DNA of 64,000 nucleotides, from NCBI RefSeq assembly GCF_011759375.1, contig NZ_JAARML010000001.1, positions 2,046,001-2,110,000 on the forward strand, given 5' to 3'. Both the position numbers and the translations under genes were made by a program. The notes beneath the pieces were generated by a model. That model saw only the letters and a program-made list of their open reading frames with translations. It had not been told where the DNA came from and did no database searches. Shown here one piece after another: positions 17,293 through 25,487 of this stretch. Each line of letters opens with the position of its first letter. Within the stretch, counting starts at the first letter, position 1. The DNA comes from Paraflavitalea devenefica (GTDB taxonomy: Bacteria; Bacteroidota; Bacteroidia; Chitinophagales; Chitinophagaceae).

Positions 17293-18495
17293 ATGAACAA
17301 AGTGTATGTTATTGATGCCGTACGCACCCCCATCGGCAAATATGGCGGGGCCCTGAGCACCATCCGTCCCGACGACCTGCTGGCCCATGTGATCAGATCC
17401 CTCCTGCAACGCAATACCGGTATAGACGTAAATGCCATTGAAGATGTGATTGCCGGCGATGCCAACCAGGCCGGGGAAGATAACCGCAACGTGGCCCGTA
17501 TGGCAGCCCTGCTGGCCGGCTTACCGGTAACTGTAGCCGGTAATACCGTGAACCGTTTATGTGCTTCCGGACTGCAGGCCATTATGGATGCGGCCCGCGC
17601 TATCATGTGCAATGAAGGCGAACTGTACATAGCAGGTGGGGTGGAAAGCATGACCCGCGCTCCCTTTGTCATGGCCAAGGCAGGTACCGGCTGGAGCAGG
17701 GCTACTGAAGTGCACGACAGCACCATTGGCTGGCGTTTTGTGAATAAACGATTGACAGATAAATATTATCCCTATTCCATGGGCGAAACGGCAGAGAATG
17801 TGGCAAAGCAATGGAACATTAGCCGTCAGGAGCAGGATGAGTTTGCTTTGCGAAGCCAGGAGAAATATTTTGCCGCACAGGATAAGGGACTTTGGAAAGC
17901 AGAGATCAGCGGCATAGAAATATTGGGTGGTAAGAATGAGAGTGAAAAGATCTACCTCGAAACAGATGAGCCGCCCCGCAAGACATCTATGGAAAAACTG
18001 GCCTCTTTACGGCCTGCCTTTATAAAAGAGGGTTCTGTTACGGCCGGCAATTCTTCCGGCATCAATGACGGGGCCGCCGCTTTATTACTGGCCAGTGAAG
18101 CAGCCGTAAAAAAATACAACCTGCAGCCAATGGCTACCATCCGCTCTATGGCCATTGCCGGTGTCGACCCGGCCATCATGGGCGTTGGTCCCGTACCTGC
18201 TTCGCGCAAGGCATTGCAGCGTGCCGGCATCACCGCCAAAGACCTCGATCTCATAGAGCTCAATGAAGCCTTTGCTTCGCAATCCATTGCCTGTATGCGT
18301 GACCTGGAACTGGATGCGTCGAAAGTAAATGTCAACGGAGGCTCTATTGCTATCGGTCACCCGTTGGGGTGCAGCGGCGCCCGGATATCTGCCACCTTAT
18401 TACATGAAATGAAACGCCGCGGCGCCAAACGCGGACTAGCCACCATGTGCGTAGGAGTAGGGCAGGGCGCGGCAATTATATATGAGGGAATGTAA
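17293..18495 (+). CDS. Thiolase of the 3-oxoadipyl-CoA (PaaJ/PcaF) type
   Basis: Acetyl-CoA acyltransferase that cleaves a 3-oxoacyl-CoA. Catalytic residues are C90 (NRLCASG), H356 (GHPLG) and C386 (CVGVG). Compared from memory with E. coli PaaJ, it shares long stretches such as ANQAGEDNRNVARMA, MTRAPFVM and TIGWRFVN, which favour 3-oxoadipyl-CoA as substrate over simple acetoacetyl-CoA. 400 residues. No other genes for phenylacetate or beta-ketoadipate breakdown lie nearby, so a role in general fatty acid oxidation remains possible. It is a single gene with its own -7 box and terminator. Confidence 0.9.
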   Translation: MNKVYVIDAVRTPIGKYGGALSTIRPDDLLAHVIRSLLQRNTGIDVNAIEDVIAGDANQAGEDNRNVARMAALLAGLPVTVAGNTVNRLCASGLQAIMDAARAIMCNEGELYIAGGVESMTRAPFVMAKAGTGWSRATEVHDSTIGWRFVNKRLTDKYYPYSMGETAENVAKQWNISRQEQDEFALRSQEKYFAAQDKGLWKAEISGIEILGGKNESEKIYLETDEPPRKTSMEKLASLRPAFIKEGSVTAGNSSGINDGAAALLLASEAAVKKYNLQPMATIRSMAIAGVDPAIMGVGPVPASRKALQRAGITAKDLDLIELNEAFASQSIACMRDLELDASKVNVNGGSIAIGHPLGCSGARISATLLHEMKRRGAKRGLATMCVGVGQGAAIIYEGM

Positions 18496-18503
18496 TTGGC
18501 ACG

Positions 18504-18521
18504 TCCCGATGGCTATCGGGA
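18504..18521 (+). terminator. Hairpin after the thiolase gene
   Basis: TCCCGAT (18504-18510) pairs with ATCGGGA (18515-18521) around a 4-nt loop. Short A/T-rich tail rather than a clean T-run. Confidence 0.55.
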
Positions 18522-18555
18522 GAAAATTAATCATTGAACATTTAAATCATTGTTT

Positions 18556-19014
18556 ATGACCATGACCATTGAGCAAGTGATCATTGACTTAACCGCCCAC
18601 ATCAACAACATCCCTACCCGCATCCAGGAAATACCTGTAGAAGAATTGCTGCAAAAACCGGCTCCGGGCAAATGGTCAAAGAAAGAAATATTGGGACACC
18701 TGATTGATTCCGCCATCAACAACCTCAAGCGGTTTGTAGATATTCAGAGTCAGCCGCAACCTTATAAAGTGCTTCGTTACATGCAGGATAACTTAGTAGC
18801 CATCAACCGCTACCAGGACCTACCGCTTGACCATATGCTGCTCTTGTGGAAATTACTCAACCAACAGATCGTATATGTGATCAGCAGCATTCCTGCGGAG
18901 AAACTTTCCTATAAGATCATCATTCCCTCCGGCGAATCCAAAACCCTCGAATGGCTCGTTATTGATTATATAGAACACATGGACCATCACTGGGGGCAGG
19001 TGTTTGGTGGGTAG
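18556..19014 (+). CDS. DinB-superfamily protein
   Basis: Small four-helix protein (152 residues) of the DinB superfamily. It shows QKPAPGKWSKKEILGHLIDSAINNLKRF in the second helix and a final YIEHMDHHWGQVFGG; the histidines at GHLIDS and EHMDHHW are probable metal ligands. Function unknown; cytoplasmic. The ATG at 18556 is chosen over a TTG two codons upstream. It converges on the ABC permease gene with only 8 bp between them. Confidence 0.85.
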   Translation: MTMTIEQVIIDLTAHINNIPTRIQEIPVEELLQKPAPGKWSKKEILGHLIDSAINNLKRFVDIQSQPQPYKVLRYMQDNLVAINRYQDLPLDHMLLLWKLLNQQIVYVISSIPAEKLSYKIIIPSGESKTLEWLVIDYIEHMDHHWGQVFGG

Positions 19015-19021
19015 CCGTGGC

Positions 19022-20218
19022 TCACACCATCTTATACAACAACTTCTTTACCATCCTGTAATTCGTGATCAGGGAAAGGATTACCAGGAATACAGCGATT
19101 ACAAATACACTCCAATGCAGCGGGGTGGAAAGCTCTTCCCGGTCAAACATCACAAAGTGATGGAAGGCCCACTGCATACCTTGTGCGAAGGCTACGGCCA
19201 GCAATACGATCAATAAATATACAGGGATGAACCGGCGGGAAACATTTTTGCTCAGCCAGTTGGGGGAGTAGCCCAGCATCAGCAACAATTGCAGGTTGTC
19301 CTTACTGCGCGCGATCATCAGTTGCAGGTAAAAAGAAAACAACATCAGGGCCAGGACCACGACCATCAATCCGAAAATGCCCAGCCCGCTGAAAATACCC
19401 TGCAATACCTGCTTTACACGGCCAAACTTCGTCTTGTCTTTATTCACCTTGTATTGCTTCTGCTGCAGGAAACTGAGGAAGTCAGGGTTATTGGCGTCTT
19501 TCGTTTTCACATACAGGCGTGAAGCCCTGATCTCTTTGGTGGTGCCAAACCGGTTATTGGCCCAGTCCAGGAAACTTTTGGGTACAATAATCGAATTAAT
19601 CCGGTCGCTAAGTGCTACGATACGTCCGCGGAAAGTCTCGCGGGTGCCATCAGGATGATAGCAGATCAGTTGCAGACCCAGTTGCGTGGCAGTGGCTTCC
19701 GATATCTGCGGCAAGCCATAGCCCGGCGCAAATACATTGTATATCTCCAGGAAGTCGGAAGAAACAATAATGGGTACCACCCCATCACCCGCATGCCAGG
19801 TGAAGGACGTTGGTACCGTATCAATAAAACTATCATCCAGCGATTCAACAAAAAAATCACTTACAAAGGGAGCAATTGAACCACCACTGATCTGGAAACG
19901 GAAATTATTGGCCAGCAGGGGTGATACGCCTTCCACAAAAGGCTTTGATGCCAGCTCCTGCATATCGGCGGTGGTGAACAGGTTCTTGTCCAGTTGCCCC
20001 ATCGTTTCATTCGTGATCGTCCTGGAGATAGAAATAAAATCATAACCATCTTTACGGGGCGTATTGCCGCCCAGCAACTGTTGTATATTAATATACATCT
20101 GGATTGAGCAGAGCAACAGCAACACGCCAATGCCCAGTCCGGCATACGAAAACCAGCGGGAGGCGGTGTTGGTGCCTGTTTGTAACAGCGGCTTTACAGG
20201 TTGGAAGGATACTGCCAC
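19022..20218 (-). CDS. ABC transporter permease, FtsX/MacB-like
   Basis: Membrane protein of 398 residues with one transmembrane segment near 23-40, a large extracytoplasmic domain (about 45-285) and three C-terminal segments (about 285-310, 330-352, 368-388), the layout of FtsX/MacB permeases. It follows the ATPase gene by 24 bp, so the two form an ABC unit. The start is a GTG at 20218; the next Met would remove the first membrane segment. It has no similarity to cell-division FtsX in its short form. Substrate unknown; such pairs often export lipoproteins or peptides or act as mechanotransmitters. Confidence 0.82.
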   Translation of the reverse strand: MAVSFQPVKPLLQTGTNTASRWFSYAGLGIGVLLLLCSIQMYINIQQLLGGNTPRKDGYDFISISRTITNETMGQLDKNLFTTADMQELASKPFVEGVSPLLANNFRFQISGGSIAPFVSDFFVESLDDSFIDTVPTSFTWHAGDGVVPIIVSSDFLEIYNVFAPGYGLPQISEATATQLGLQLICYHPDGTRETFRGRIVALSDRINSIIVPKSFLDWANNRFGTTKEIRASRLYVKTKDANNPDFLSFLQQKQYKVNKDKTKFGRVKQVLQGIFSGLGIFGLMVVVLALMLFSFYLQLMIARSKDNLQLLLMLGYSPNWLSKNVSRRFIPVYLLIVLLAVAFAQGMQWAFHHFVMFDREELSTPLHWSVFVIAVFLVILSLITNYRMVKKLLYKMV

Positions 20219-20242
20219 AGGGTATAATATTTTACAGGTTGC

Positions 20243-20884
20243 TTATAAATGGTACAATCTTGTCCACGGGAAAAAATCAATACGTTCCAGGTCGGCAAAC
20301 AGAATCCCGGCATTGCGGGCCTTTGCTTCTTCCAGCATCAGTTCCATGGCTCTTTTGGAATTATTGTCATCAAGATGGCTGAAAGGTTCATCCAGCAGCA
20401 GGAAATCAAATGGCTGCAATAAGGACCGTATAATAGCTATACGCTGCTGCTCACCATAAGAGCAGATGCGGCTCTTTATAGACAGCTTATTGCCAATGCC
20501 CAGCCGCTCTGCCATTTCGGTGATCTTCTCTGGCGGATGGTAAGGATTCAGTTGCCGTTTCAGTTCCAGGTTCTCCCGCACTGTCTGTTCCGGGAACAGG
20601 CGCAGGTCCTGGAATACAATGCTGATATGGTCTTTCCTGTACCGGGCGAAATCTTCTGCCGAAAAGGTGCGGAGGTTGGCATCACCATACAGGAAGTTGC
20701 CATTATAGTCTTTGCGCAGGCCATAGAGGAAATGGGTAAGCGACGACTTGCCGCTGCCCGATGGCGCTACGATCTTAATATATTCTCCTTTATTAAATAC
20801 CAGTTGCTTTCCCCATACTTCAGATTGCTGACGCCGGCTCTCCTCAAAATAAACTGGTAGTACATCCTGAAACGTGATAGTCAT
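20243..20884 (-). CDS. ABC transporter ATP-binding protein
   Basis: Cytoplasmic ATPase subunit of 213 residues. Walker A is APSGSGKSSLTHFL, the Q-loop is VFQDLRLFPEQT, the signature is CSYGEQQRIAI in place of the usual LSGGQ, and Walker B is FLLLDEPFSHLDD. LFPEQTVRENLEL resembles LolD/FtsE/MacB ATPases. It partners the permease gene immediately downstream. No periplasmic adaptor or outer membrane component is next to it. Confidence 0.9.
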   Translation of the reverse strand: MTITFQDVLPVYFEESRRQQSEVWGKQLVFNKGEYIKIVAPSGSGKSSLTHFLYGLRKDYNGNFLYGDANLRTFSAEDFARYRKDHISIVFQDLRLFPEQTVRENLELKRQLNPYHPPEKITEMAERLGIGNKLSIKSRICSYGEQQRIAIIRSLLQPFDFLLLDEPFSHLDDNNSKRAMELMLEEAKARNAGILFADLERIDFFPWTRLYHL

Positions 20885-20891
20885 AACAGTT

Positions 20892-20899
20892 CAAAAATA
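20892..20899 (-). promoter_or_regulatory. -7 box for the ABC operon, near-leaderless
   Basis: Minus-strand TATTTTTG ends 8 bp before the ATG at 20884. No good -33 element. Confidence 0.4.
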
Positions 20900-20940
20900 G
20901 TCATCTGAAATAAAATGCCGGATAGCCTGCATGGCCTGGC

Positions 20941-20975
20941 AACAAAAAAACAGGCAGGGAATAAGCCCTGCCTGT
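20941..20975 (-). terminator. Terminator of the DUF4836 gene
   Basis: ACAGGCAGGG (20950-20959) pairs perfectly with CCCTGCCTGT (20966-20975), loop of 6. Read on the minus strand it is followed by a T-run (AACAAAAAAA on plus). Confidence 0.85.
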
Positions 20976-20990
20976 TATAAAAACAAAATA

Positions 20991-22604
20991 TTAGAAACCT
21001 CTTTTCCGGGTGGCTGCTAACCGGTCGGAATACTGGTTCAGTTGTTTTAAGCTATTCGTGTTCTTGTCTACCAGGTTAATCTCAAAATGGCTGCTGATAG
21101 CGCCGTCATTGATCTCACCGCCTGTAGCTACAATATCTTCCCACATCCTTACAGATTCTGATAATATCACTTTGAGGGTGCTGTCGGTAGAGGCTGCTTC
21201 TGAAGCCTTCAGGATCTTTTGAAGGTCAACATACATACCCATCGGATGGCCGGTCAGTTTACCAATAAAAGCTTGCTTATTATTAGCACCACCAGCCAGG
21301 AACTTATTTACCTGCTCTTCTGAATTACCGGCAGCAAACCATTTATCATTCAGGGAATAACTGATCTTAGAGAAAAAGTCAACACCGCCGCGTGCTTCCC
21401 CTGTTTTAGCTTTTATAATGCTAATCATCTTGTCAAATGCCGGCTTGTCGTTGATAGAGGTAGCAAACAATACTTTCACAGAGGGGTCTGTTTTGTTATA
21501 CGTATAAGGCGTGCCTCCTTCTTCATAACTGGGAATTGTAACCTGCTCGGTTTTGATCTCAAAATCAGAAACCGCTACCAGCAGATCGCCTTTATTGGCC
21601 TTCACAAACTCATCCATGCTATAACCTACTTCACCCAGGAAGCTGTTGGCCATGCCATCCACACCCAATACTTTCAGGAACTCTTTTAAGCCATCGGGTG
21701 GGTAGTTCATGGCAAAAACACCGGTTACATTCTCTGAAGGGATGCGTGCCAGGGCATCGGCATCTATATTCTTCATTTTATACTTCTCGTATAATTTGCC
21801 CAGCTCTTTATTATAATAGGTCTTTGCTTTCACATCGATCTTGCCATTGTCGAAGTTCAGGGTCATCGCAGAAATATTGCCTTCTGTGAGCTTGGTAAAG
21901 TTCTGTATCATGGCTGTCACCTCGCTGAGCATATTGCCGTACAGATTCTCTGCATTTACCCACACGTGTACATCACCATTCTCTTTTAAAAGTGAAGCAA
22001 ACTTATCGTCACTGGTTAAGCTCTTGGATGATTCCAGGTTGAATAACCCTTTGGCAAAATTCACCAGGCTGTCTGAAGTTAAGGAGGCTTTGGGCTCACC
22101 TTCCTGATAACGGTCAAAGTCGTTTAAATGAGGATTGCCTACATAAATGAAACGAGTGTCATTCCAGGCCACGATAGCATCCTTGTCCATTTTCAGGATG
22201 GTCAGCTCCCCGTCTTTGGAGCTGGTAGCACTGGGCTTTATCTTTTTATTAAAAGCTTCAAAGGCGGCTGCATTTTTCAGACCACCTTCAAAAACACCAT
22301 AGCCGTTTTTACCCTGGCGCTTTACAAAAAATACCAGGTCGGTTTCTGTGTTAATGCCCGAATTCTCTGGATTGTCCAGCATTTTTTTAGCCAGGGAATC
22401 ATCCGCTTCGGCGTAAGCTTCTTTGAACCAGTTTGTTTGCTGGATCTCTTTCCAGCTTAATTTAGACGATAAGGAAGAAGTGTTAATGTGCAATACGACG
22501 GCGGCATCTTTCGGAATAGCAATGCCTGATTTGTCGGCAGTACTACAGGAAACGATCAACACCAACGCAAAGGCCAGCAGGCCCAATAAAGAAGTACGTT
22601 GCAT
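20991..22604 (-). CDS. DUF4836-family lipoprotein
   Basis: Predicted lipoprotein of 537 residues. From the ATG at 22604 the signal is MQRTSLLGLLAFALVLIVSC with a lipobox ending at Cys, then STADKSGIAIPKDAAVVLHINTSSLSSKL. The IPKDAAVVLHIN opening and the overall length are typical of DUF4836, found almost only in Bacteroidota. An earlier start at 22631 would add MGQLNQKPF before the signal. Function is unknown; the repeating pattern of paired domains suggests a surface or periplasmic structural role. It has its own terminator. Confidence 0.85.
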   Translation of the reverse strand: MQRTSLLGLLAFALVLIVSCSTADKSGIAIPKDAAVVLHINTSSLSSKLSWKEIQQTNWFKEAYAEADDSLAKKMLDNPENSGINTETDLVFFVKRQGKNGYGVFEGGLKNAAAFEAFNKKIKPSATSSKDGELTILKMDKDAIVAWNDTRFIYVGNPHLNDFDRYQEGEPKASLTSDSLVNFAKGLFNLESSKSLTSDDKFASLLKENGDVHVWVNAENLYGNMLSEVTAMIQNFTKLTEGNISAMTLNFDNGKIDVKAKTYYNKELGKLYEKYKMKNIDADALARIPSENVTGVFAMNYPPDGLKEFLKVLGVDGMANSFLGEVGYSMDEFVKANKGDLLVAVSDFEIKTEQVTIPSYEEGGTPYTYNKTDPSVKVLFATSINDKPAFDKMISIIKAKTGEARGGVDFFSKISYSLNDKWFAAGNSEEQVNKFLAGGANNKQAFIGKLTGHPMGMYVDLQKILKASEAASTDSTLKVILSESVRMWEDIVATGGEINDGAISSHFEINLVDKNTNSLKQLNQYSDRLAATRKRGF

Positions 22605-22691
22605 AAAGGGTTTTTGATTTAACTGACCCAAATAAACAAAATACTTCCCGGATTAGCCAGTATTAATGAGTGATTAGGATAAAATACCCTG

Positions 22692-24074
22692 TCAGGTGAG
22701 GAAAACAGCCTTCAATTCGTCCCACTTTACGGCTTTCTGTTCGCCCTTACCCAGGTCTTTTACTACACAGGTACCTGTTTCCAGTTCCTTACTGCCAATA
22801 ATTACGGCAAAGGGTATATTTTTTTTCTCGGCATATTTGAATTGCTTGTCAAACTTAGCCTGCTCATGAAACAGTTCACAGCGGATGCCGCTGCTGCGCA
22901 AAGATTGCATCAGTTTAAAGGCCGTTTTACTTTCCGCTTCGCCCAGGTTAAAGAACAGCACCTGGGTGCCGGTTTGCACCTCCTGTGGGAAAAGTTTCAG
23001 TTCTTCCAGCACATCATAGATCCTGTCTACCCCAAAGGAAATACCCACGCCCGGAATATTGGACACGCCAAACAGGCCGGTAAGGTCATCATAACGGCCA
23101 CCACCACCAATGCTGCCCATCTGTACACCGATGGCTTTCACTTCGAAAATAATACCGGTATAATAATTAAGGCCACGGGCCAGCGTGAAATCTACTACCA
23201 ATGGCGATTGCTGACCGGCAGACGATAACAGCGAGGAAAAATGACTGATCACAAACTCCAGCTCCTCTATGCCTTTGGCCCCGGCAGGCAGGCTGCCTAC
23301 CAGTTCTTTCAGCTTGTTCAGCTTTTCGGCATTGCTGCCACTGATATCCAGGTATTGGGCAATGATAGCTATCTGGTGTTCATCCAGGCCACGGGTAAGC
23401 AATTCTTCTTTTACCTTCTCCAAACCTATCTTATCCAGCTTGTCAATGGCCACGGTAATGTCTGTCATCTTATCACTGCCGCCACAGGCTTCGGCCAGCG
23501 CTACCAGTATTTTACGGCTGTTGATCTTGATTTCCACTGGTACCCCCAGTTCCCCGAACACCTGCCAGTAAATGGCCGATAGCTCCACCTCATTCAGTAG
23601 GGCATTGCTACCTACCACATCCGCATCGCACTGGTAAAATTCCCGGTAGCGGCCTTTCTGTGGCCGGTCGGCACGCCATACCGGTTGTACCTGGTAGCGT
23701 TTAAAAGGAAAAGCAAGCTGACCATGGTTCATGGCCACATAGCGGGCAAAGGGGATGGTAAGATCATACCGCAGCGCTCTCTCAGTAAAGTTCTTATCGT
23801 TCTTGCCCTGCAATACATTTTCAAAAGCTGCCCTGGCTTTATCAATATTCTTTGGATCGTTAAGTCCGTTATTGAGAATTTTAAAGATCAACTTATCCCC
23901 CTCATCACCATACTTTCCCATCAGCGTTTCCAGGTTTTCCATAGCGGGGGTTTCCAATGGCTGAAACCCATACAGCTCAAACACCGTGCGGATGGTATTA
24001 AGGATATATTGCCTCTTGCGAACTACTTCCGGTCCGAAATCTCTTGTTCCCTGTGGTAATGATGGTTTCGTCAT
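22692..24074 (-). CDS. hisS: Histidine-tRNA ligase
   Basis: Class II aminoacyl-tRNA synthetase that charges tRNA-His. It opens with LPQGTRDF; class II motif 2 is in FKRYQVQPVWRADRPQKGRYREFYQCDADVVG; histidine-specific LARGLNYYTG and the glycine-rich GSIGGGGRYDDL are present, followed by the C-terminal anticodon-binding domain. 460 residues, normal. It lies 23 bp before the phosphatase-side intergenic gap and may be read through from the upstream low-molecular-weight phosphatase gene. Confidence 0.97.
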   Translation of the reverse strand: MTKPSLPQGTRDFGPEVVRKRQYILNTIRTVFELYGFQPLETPAMENLETLMGKYGDEGDKLIFKILNNGLNDPKNIDKARAAFENVLQGKNDKNFTERALRYDLTIPFARYVAMNHGQLAFPFKRYQVQPVWRADRPQKGRYREFYQCDADVVGSNALLNEVELSAIYWQVFGELGVPVEIKINSRKILVALAEACGGSDKMTDITVAIDKLDKIGLEKVKEELLTRGLDEHQIAIIAQYLDISGSNAEKLNKLKELVGSLPAGAKGIEELEFVISHFSSLLSSAGQQSPLVVDFTLARGLNYYTGIIFEVKAIGVQMGSIGGGGRYDDLTGLFGVSNIPGVGISFGVDRIYDVLEELKLFPQEVQTGTQVLFFNLGEAESKTAFKLMQSLRSSGIRCELFHEQAKFDKQFKYAEKKNIPFAVIIGSKELETGTCVVKDLGKGEQKAVKWDELKAVFLT

Positions 24075-24097
24075 TGTATAAAATCAGTATCTGTTAA

Positions 24098-24568
24098 TTA
24101 TTTCTTTGAATATTGAGTGTATTGGCTAACAATCCTGTCGCAAGCTTCATCTATCATTGTAAACACCTCATGGTAGCCGGGCTCTGTGCCGTACCAGGGA
24201 TCGGGCACATCCATATTGCTGCCAGGATGGAGTTCATTCATCAACAGGTCTACCTTGCCGGGCAGGTACTGCTGTTTGGCCAGCCTCTTCATTTCTTCTA
24301 CCACATCGCCGGCCATCGCATAGATCTTATCATATTGGCTAAAATCGACTCCGCTGAAGCGGCGCGCCCGCTGCCGGCTGATATCAATACCGTTCAGGAG
24401 GGCTACTTTCTGCGATAAACGGTGGGGTGCTTCGCCTACATGGTAGCCATTGGTGCCAGCGCTGTCTACAGTCCAATCCAGTCCCGCCTGCCGGGCTTTA
24501 TGTTGTAAAATCCCTTCAGCCAGGGGGCTACGGCAAATATTCCCCAGGCACACCATCAAAATTTTCAT
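24098..24568 (-). CDS. Low-molecular-weight protein tyrosine phosphatase
   Basis: Cytoplasmic phosphatase of 156 residues. The P-loop is VCLGNICRSP with catalytic C7, R13 and S14, and the general acid D123 lies in DVPDPWYG. All catalytic residues are present. Bacterial members dephosphorylate tyrosine kinases of polysaccharide export or arginine phosphate; no kinase or capsule gene is next to it. Located just upstream of hisS on the same strand with a 23-bp gap, so both probably share a transcript. Its -7 box ends 6 bp before the ATG. Confidence 0.95.
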   Translation of the reverse strand: MKILMVCLGNICRSPLAEGILQHKARQAGLDWTVDSAGTNGYHVGEAPHRLSQKVALLNGIDISRQRARRFSGVDFSQYDKIYAMAGDVVEEMKRLAKQQYLPGKVDLLMNELHPGSNMDVPDPWYGTEPGYHEVFTMIDEACDRIVSQYTQYSKK

Positions 24569-24573
24569 GGCTG

Positions 24574-24603
24574 CAAAGATAATCAGGCCAAAGCAGGTGC
24601 AAA
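24574..24603 (-). promoter_or_regulatory. Promoter for the phosphatase (and hisS), leaderless type
   Basis: On the minus strand TTTG (24600-24603), an 18-bp spacer and TATCTTTG (24574-24581). The box ends 6 bp before the ATG at 24568, so the start codon should be at or near the 5' end. Confidence 0.55.
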
Positions 24604-24652
24604 CCCTTTTTTCATCCTTGTATGAACCAAGGTAAAAGGCTATTTCATTCGG

Positions 24653-24757
24653 CCATCTTCAGGTTTAGGTAGGGTTATCCTGGGGTCATCTTAGGGTCTA
24701 AACCTTAGGAAAACCCTAGGATGACCCTAAGATGACCCCAGGATGACCTTAAGATGG
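24653..24757. repeat. Long imperfect hairpin of GATGACC units
   Basis: The left arm 24673-24698 and the right arm 24723-24748 are inverted copies matching at 25 of 26 positions, with a 24-nt loop. The right arm is made of tandem 10-12-bp units of the form GATGACCC(T/C)A(A/G). CCATCTTCAGGT (24653-24664) can extend the pairing to 24757. Too long and without T-runs to be an ordinary terminator. Confidence 0.85.
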
Positions 24758-24847
24758 TGCCTTCATGAAGGGAGGAAAGCCGGTAGTTGGCAGGTCCCAA
24801 CAGCCGCTCCCCAACCCTTAGTGAGTGCGCTTTGACCTGGGACGCCC

Positions 24848-24876
24848 AATCCTTAAAATCCTCCTAATCCCGGTTC
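24848..24876 (+). repeat. AATCCT-type degenerate repeat
   Basis: Three spaced units AATCCTTAAA, ATCCTCCTA and ATCCCGGTTC. This pattern occurs between genes in several bacterial groups. One strand only. Confidence 0.5.
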
Positions 24877-24919
24877 CGGCAATATGGATTTCTACACCTT
24901 GTTGCATCTCAATAACAAG

Positions 24920-24933
24920 GACTTGCGCAAGTC
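24920..24933. promoter_or_regulatory. Perfect 14-bp palindrome, possible operator
   Basis: GACTTGCGCAAGTC reads the same on both strands and has no loop, which suits binding by a dimeric regulator rather than a terminator. It is 77 bp before the TonB-like gene. Confidence 0.35.
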
Positions 24934-25009
24934 ATGCTGATGAATTCATCTTCAACGGTTTATTCACGCTTTGTTGCCCGGAGGGCAATGGGCTTAAAAA
25001 TCAACTACG

Positions 25010-25372
25010 ATGAAACCAGACATGATACTGCAATCGGACATACTTGACATATTATTTGAAGGAAGAAACAAAGACTATGGGGCTTACAGCCTGCGCAGGG
25101 ACTATAACGGCCGTTTCCTCGGCAGGCACCTGCGTGTGCCGGAAGAAGTGATAGAGCCGGGGCAACGGGTAAAGGTGCCTGTACGTTTTATAGTCAATAA
25201 GGACGGCCATCTTTCGGGCGTGGAATTTATAACAACGGCTGATGAGGCTTTCAAAAAGGAGATCCTGCGGGTAGTGGCTAAAATGCCACGCTGGACACCC
25301 GGCTCGCAGGGAGGGAAAACAGTATCGGTTTACTGCATGATACCCATCATTTTTGAAGTGCCCGTAGAATAA
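25010..25372 (+). CDS. TonB-like protein lacking membrane anchor and proline-rich linker
   Basis: 120 residues. Residues 6-35 (ILQSDILDILFEGRNKDYGAY and following) match the cytoplasmic N-terminus of the two full TonB proteins at 49200 and 50239. Residues about 45-120 match the TonB C-terminal domain (VKVPVRFIVNKDGHLSGVEF, MPRWTPGSQGGKTVSVYCMIPIIFE). Between them the transmembrane helix and proline-rich region of about 100-150 residues are absent. As written it would stay in the cytoplasm, so it cannot be a normal energy transducer. It may be a deletion remnant or a regulator of TonB complexes. The next genes are a small membrane protein, a PstS-like lipoprotein and a TPR protein. Confidence 0.82.
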   Translation: MKPDMILQSDILDILFEGRNKDYGAYSLRRDYNGRFLGRHLRVPEEVIEPGQRVKVPVRFIVNKDGHLSGVEFITTADEAFKKEILRVVAKMPRWTPGSQGGKTVSVYCMIPIIFEVPVE

Positions 25373-25487
25373 TATTTAATATTGGCAGGGGGATAATGGA
25401 AGGGGTATTAATTTTCGAGTAAAATAGTACCCACAGTGCTCAATTGCAGGTTATTTCTTATCTTGCCCGAACCCATTAAAAAATCGG

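Larger units (their letters stand above)
24569..25009. other. Repeat-rich intergenic region
   Basis: 441 bp between divergent genes. It holds a phosphatase promoter, a long imperfect hairpin of 11-bp units, an AATCCT-type repeat and a perfect 14-bp palindrome, all listed separately. No coding region of note was seen. A promoter for the TonB-like gene was not found with confidence. Confidence 0.6.
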
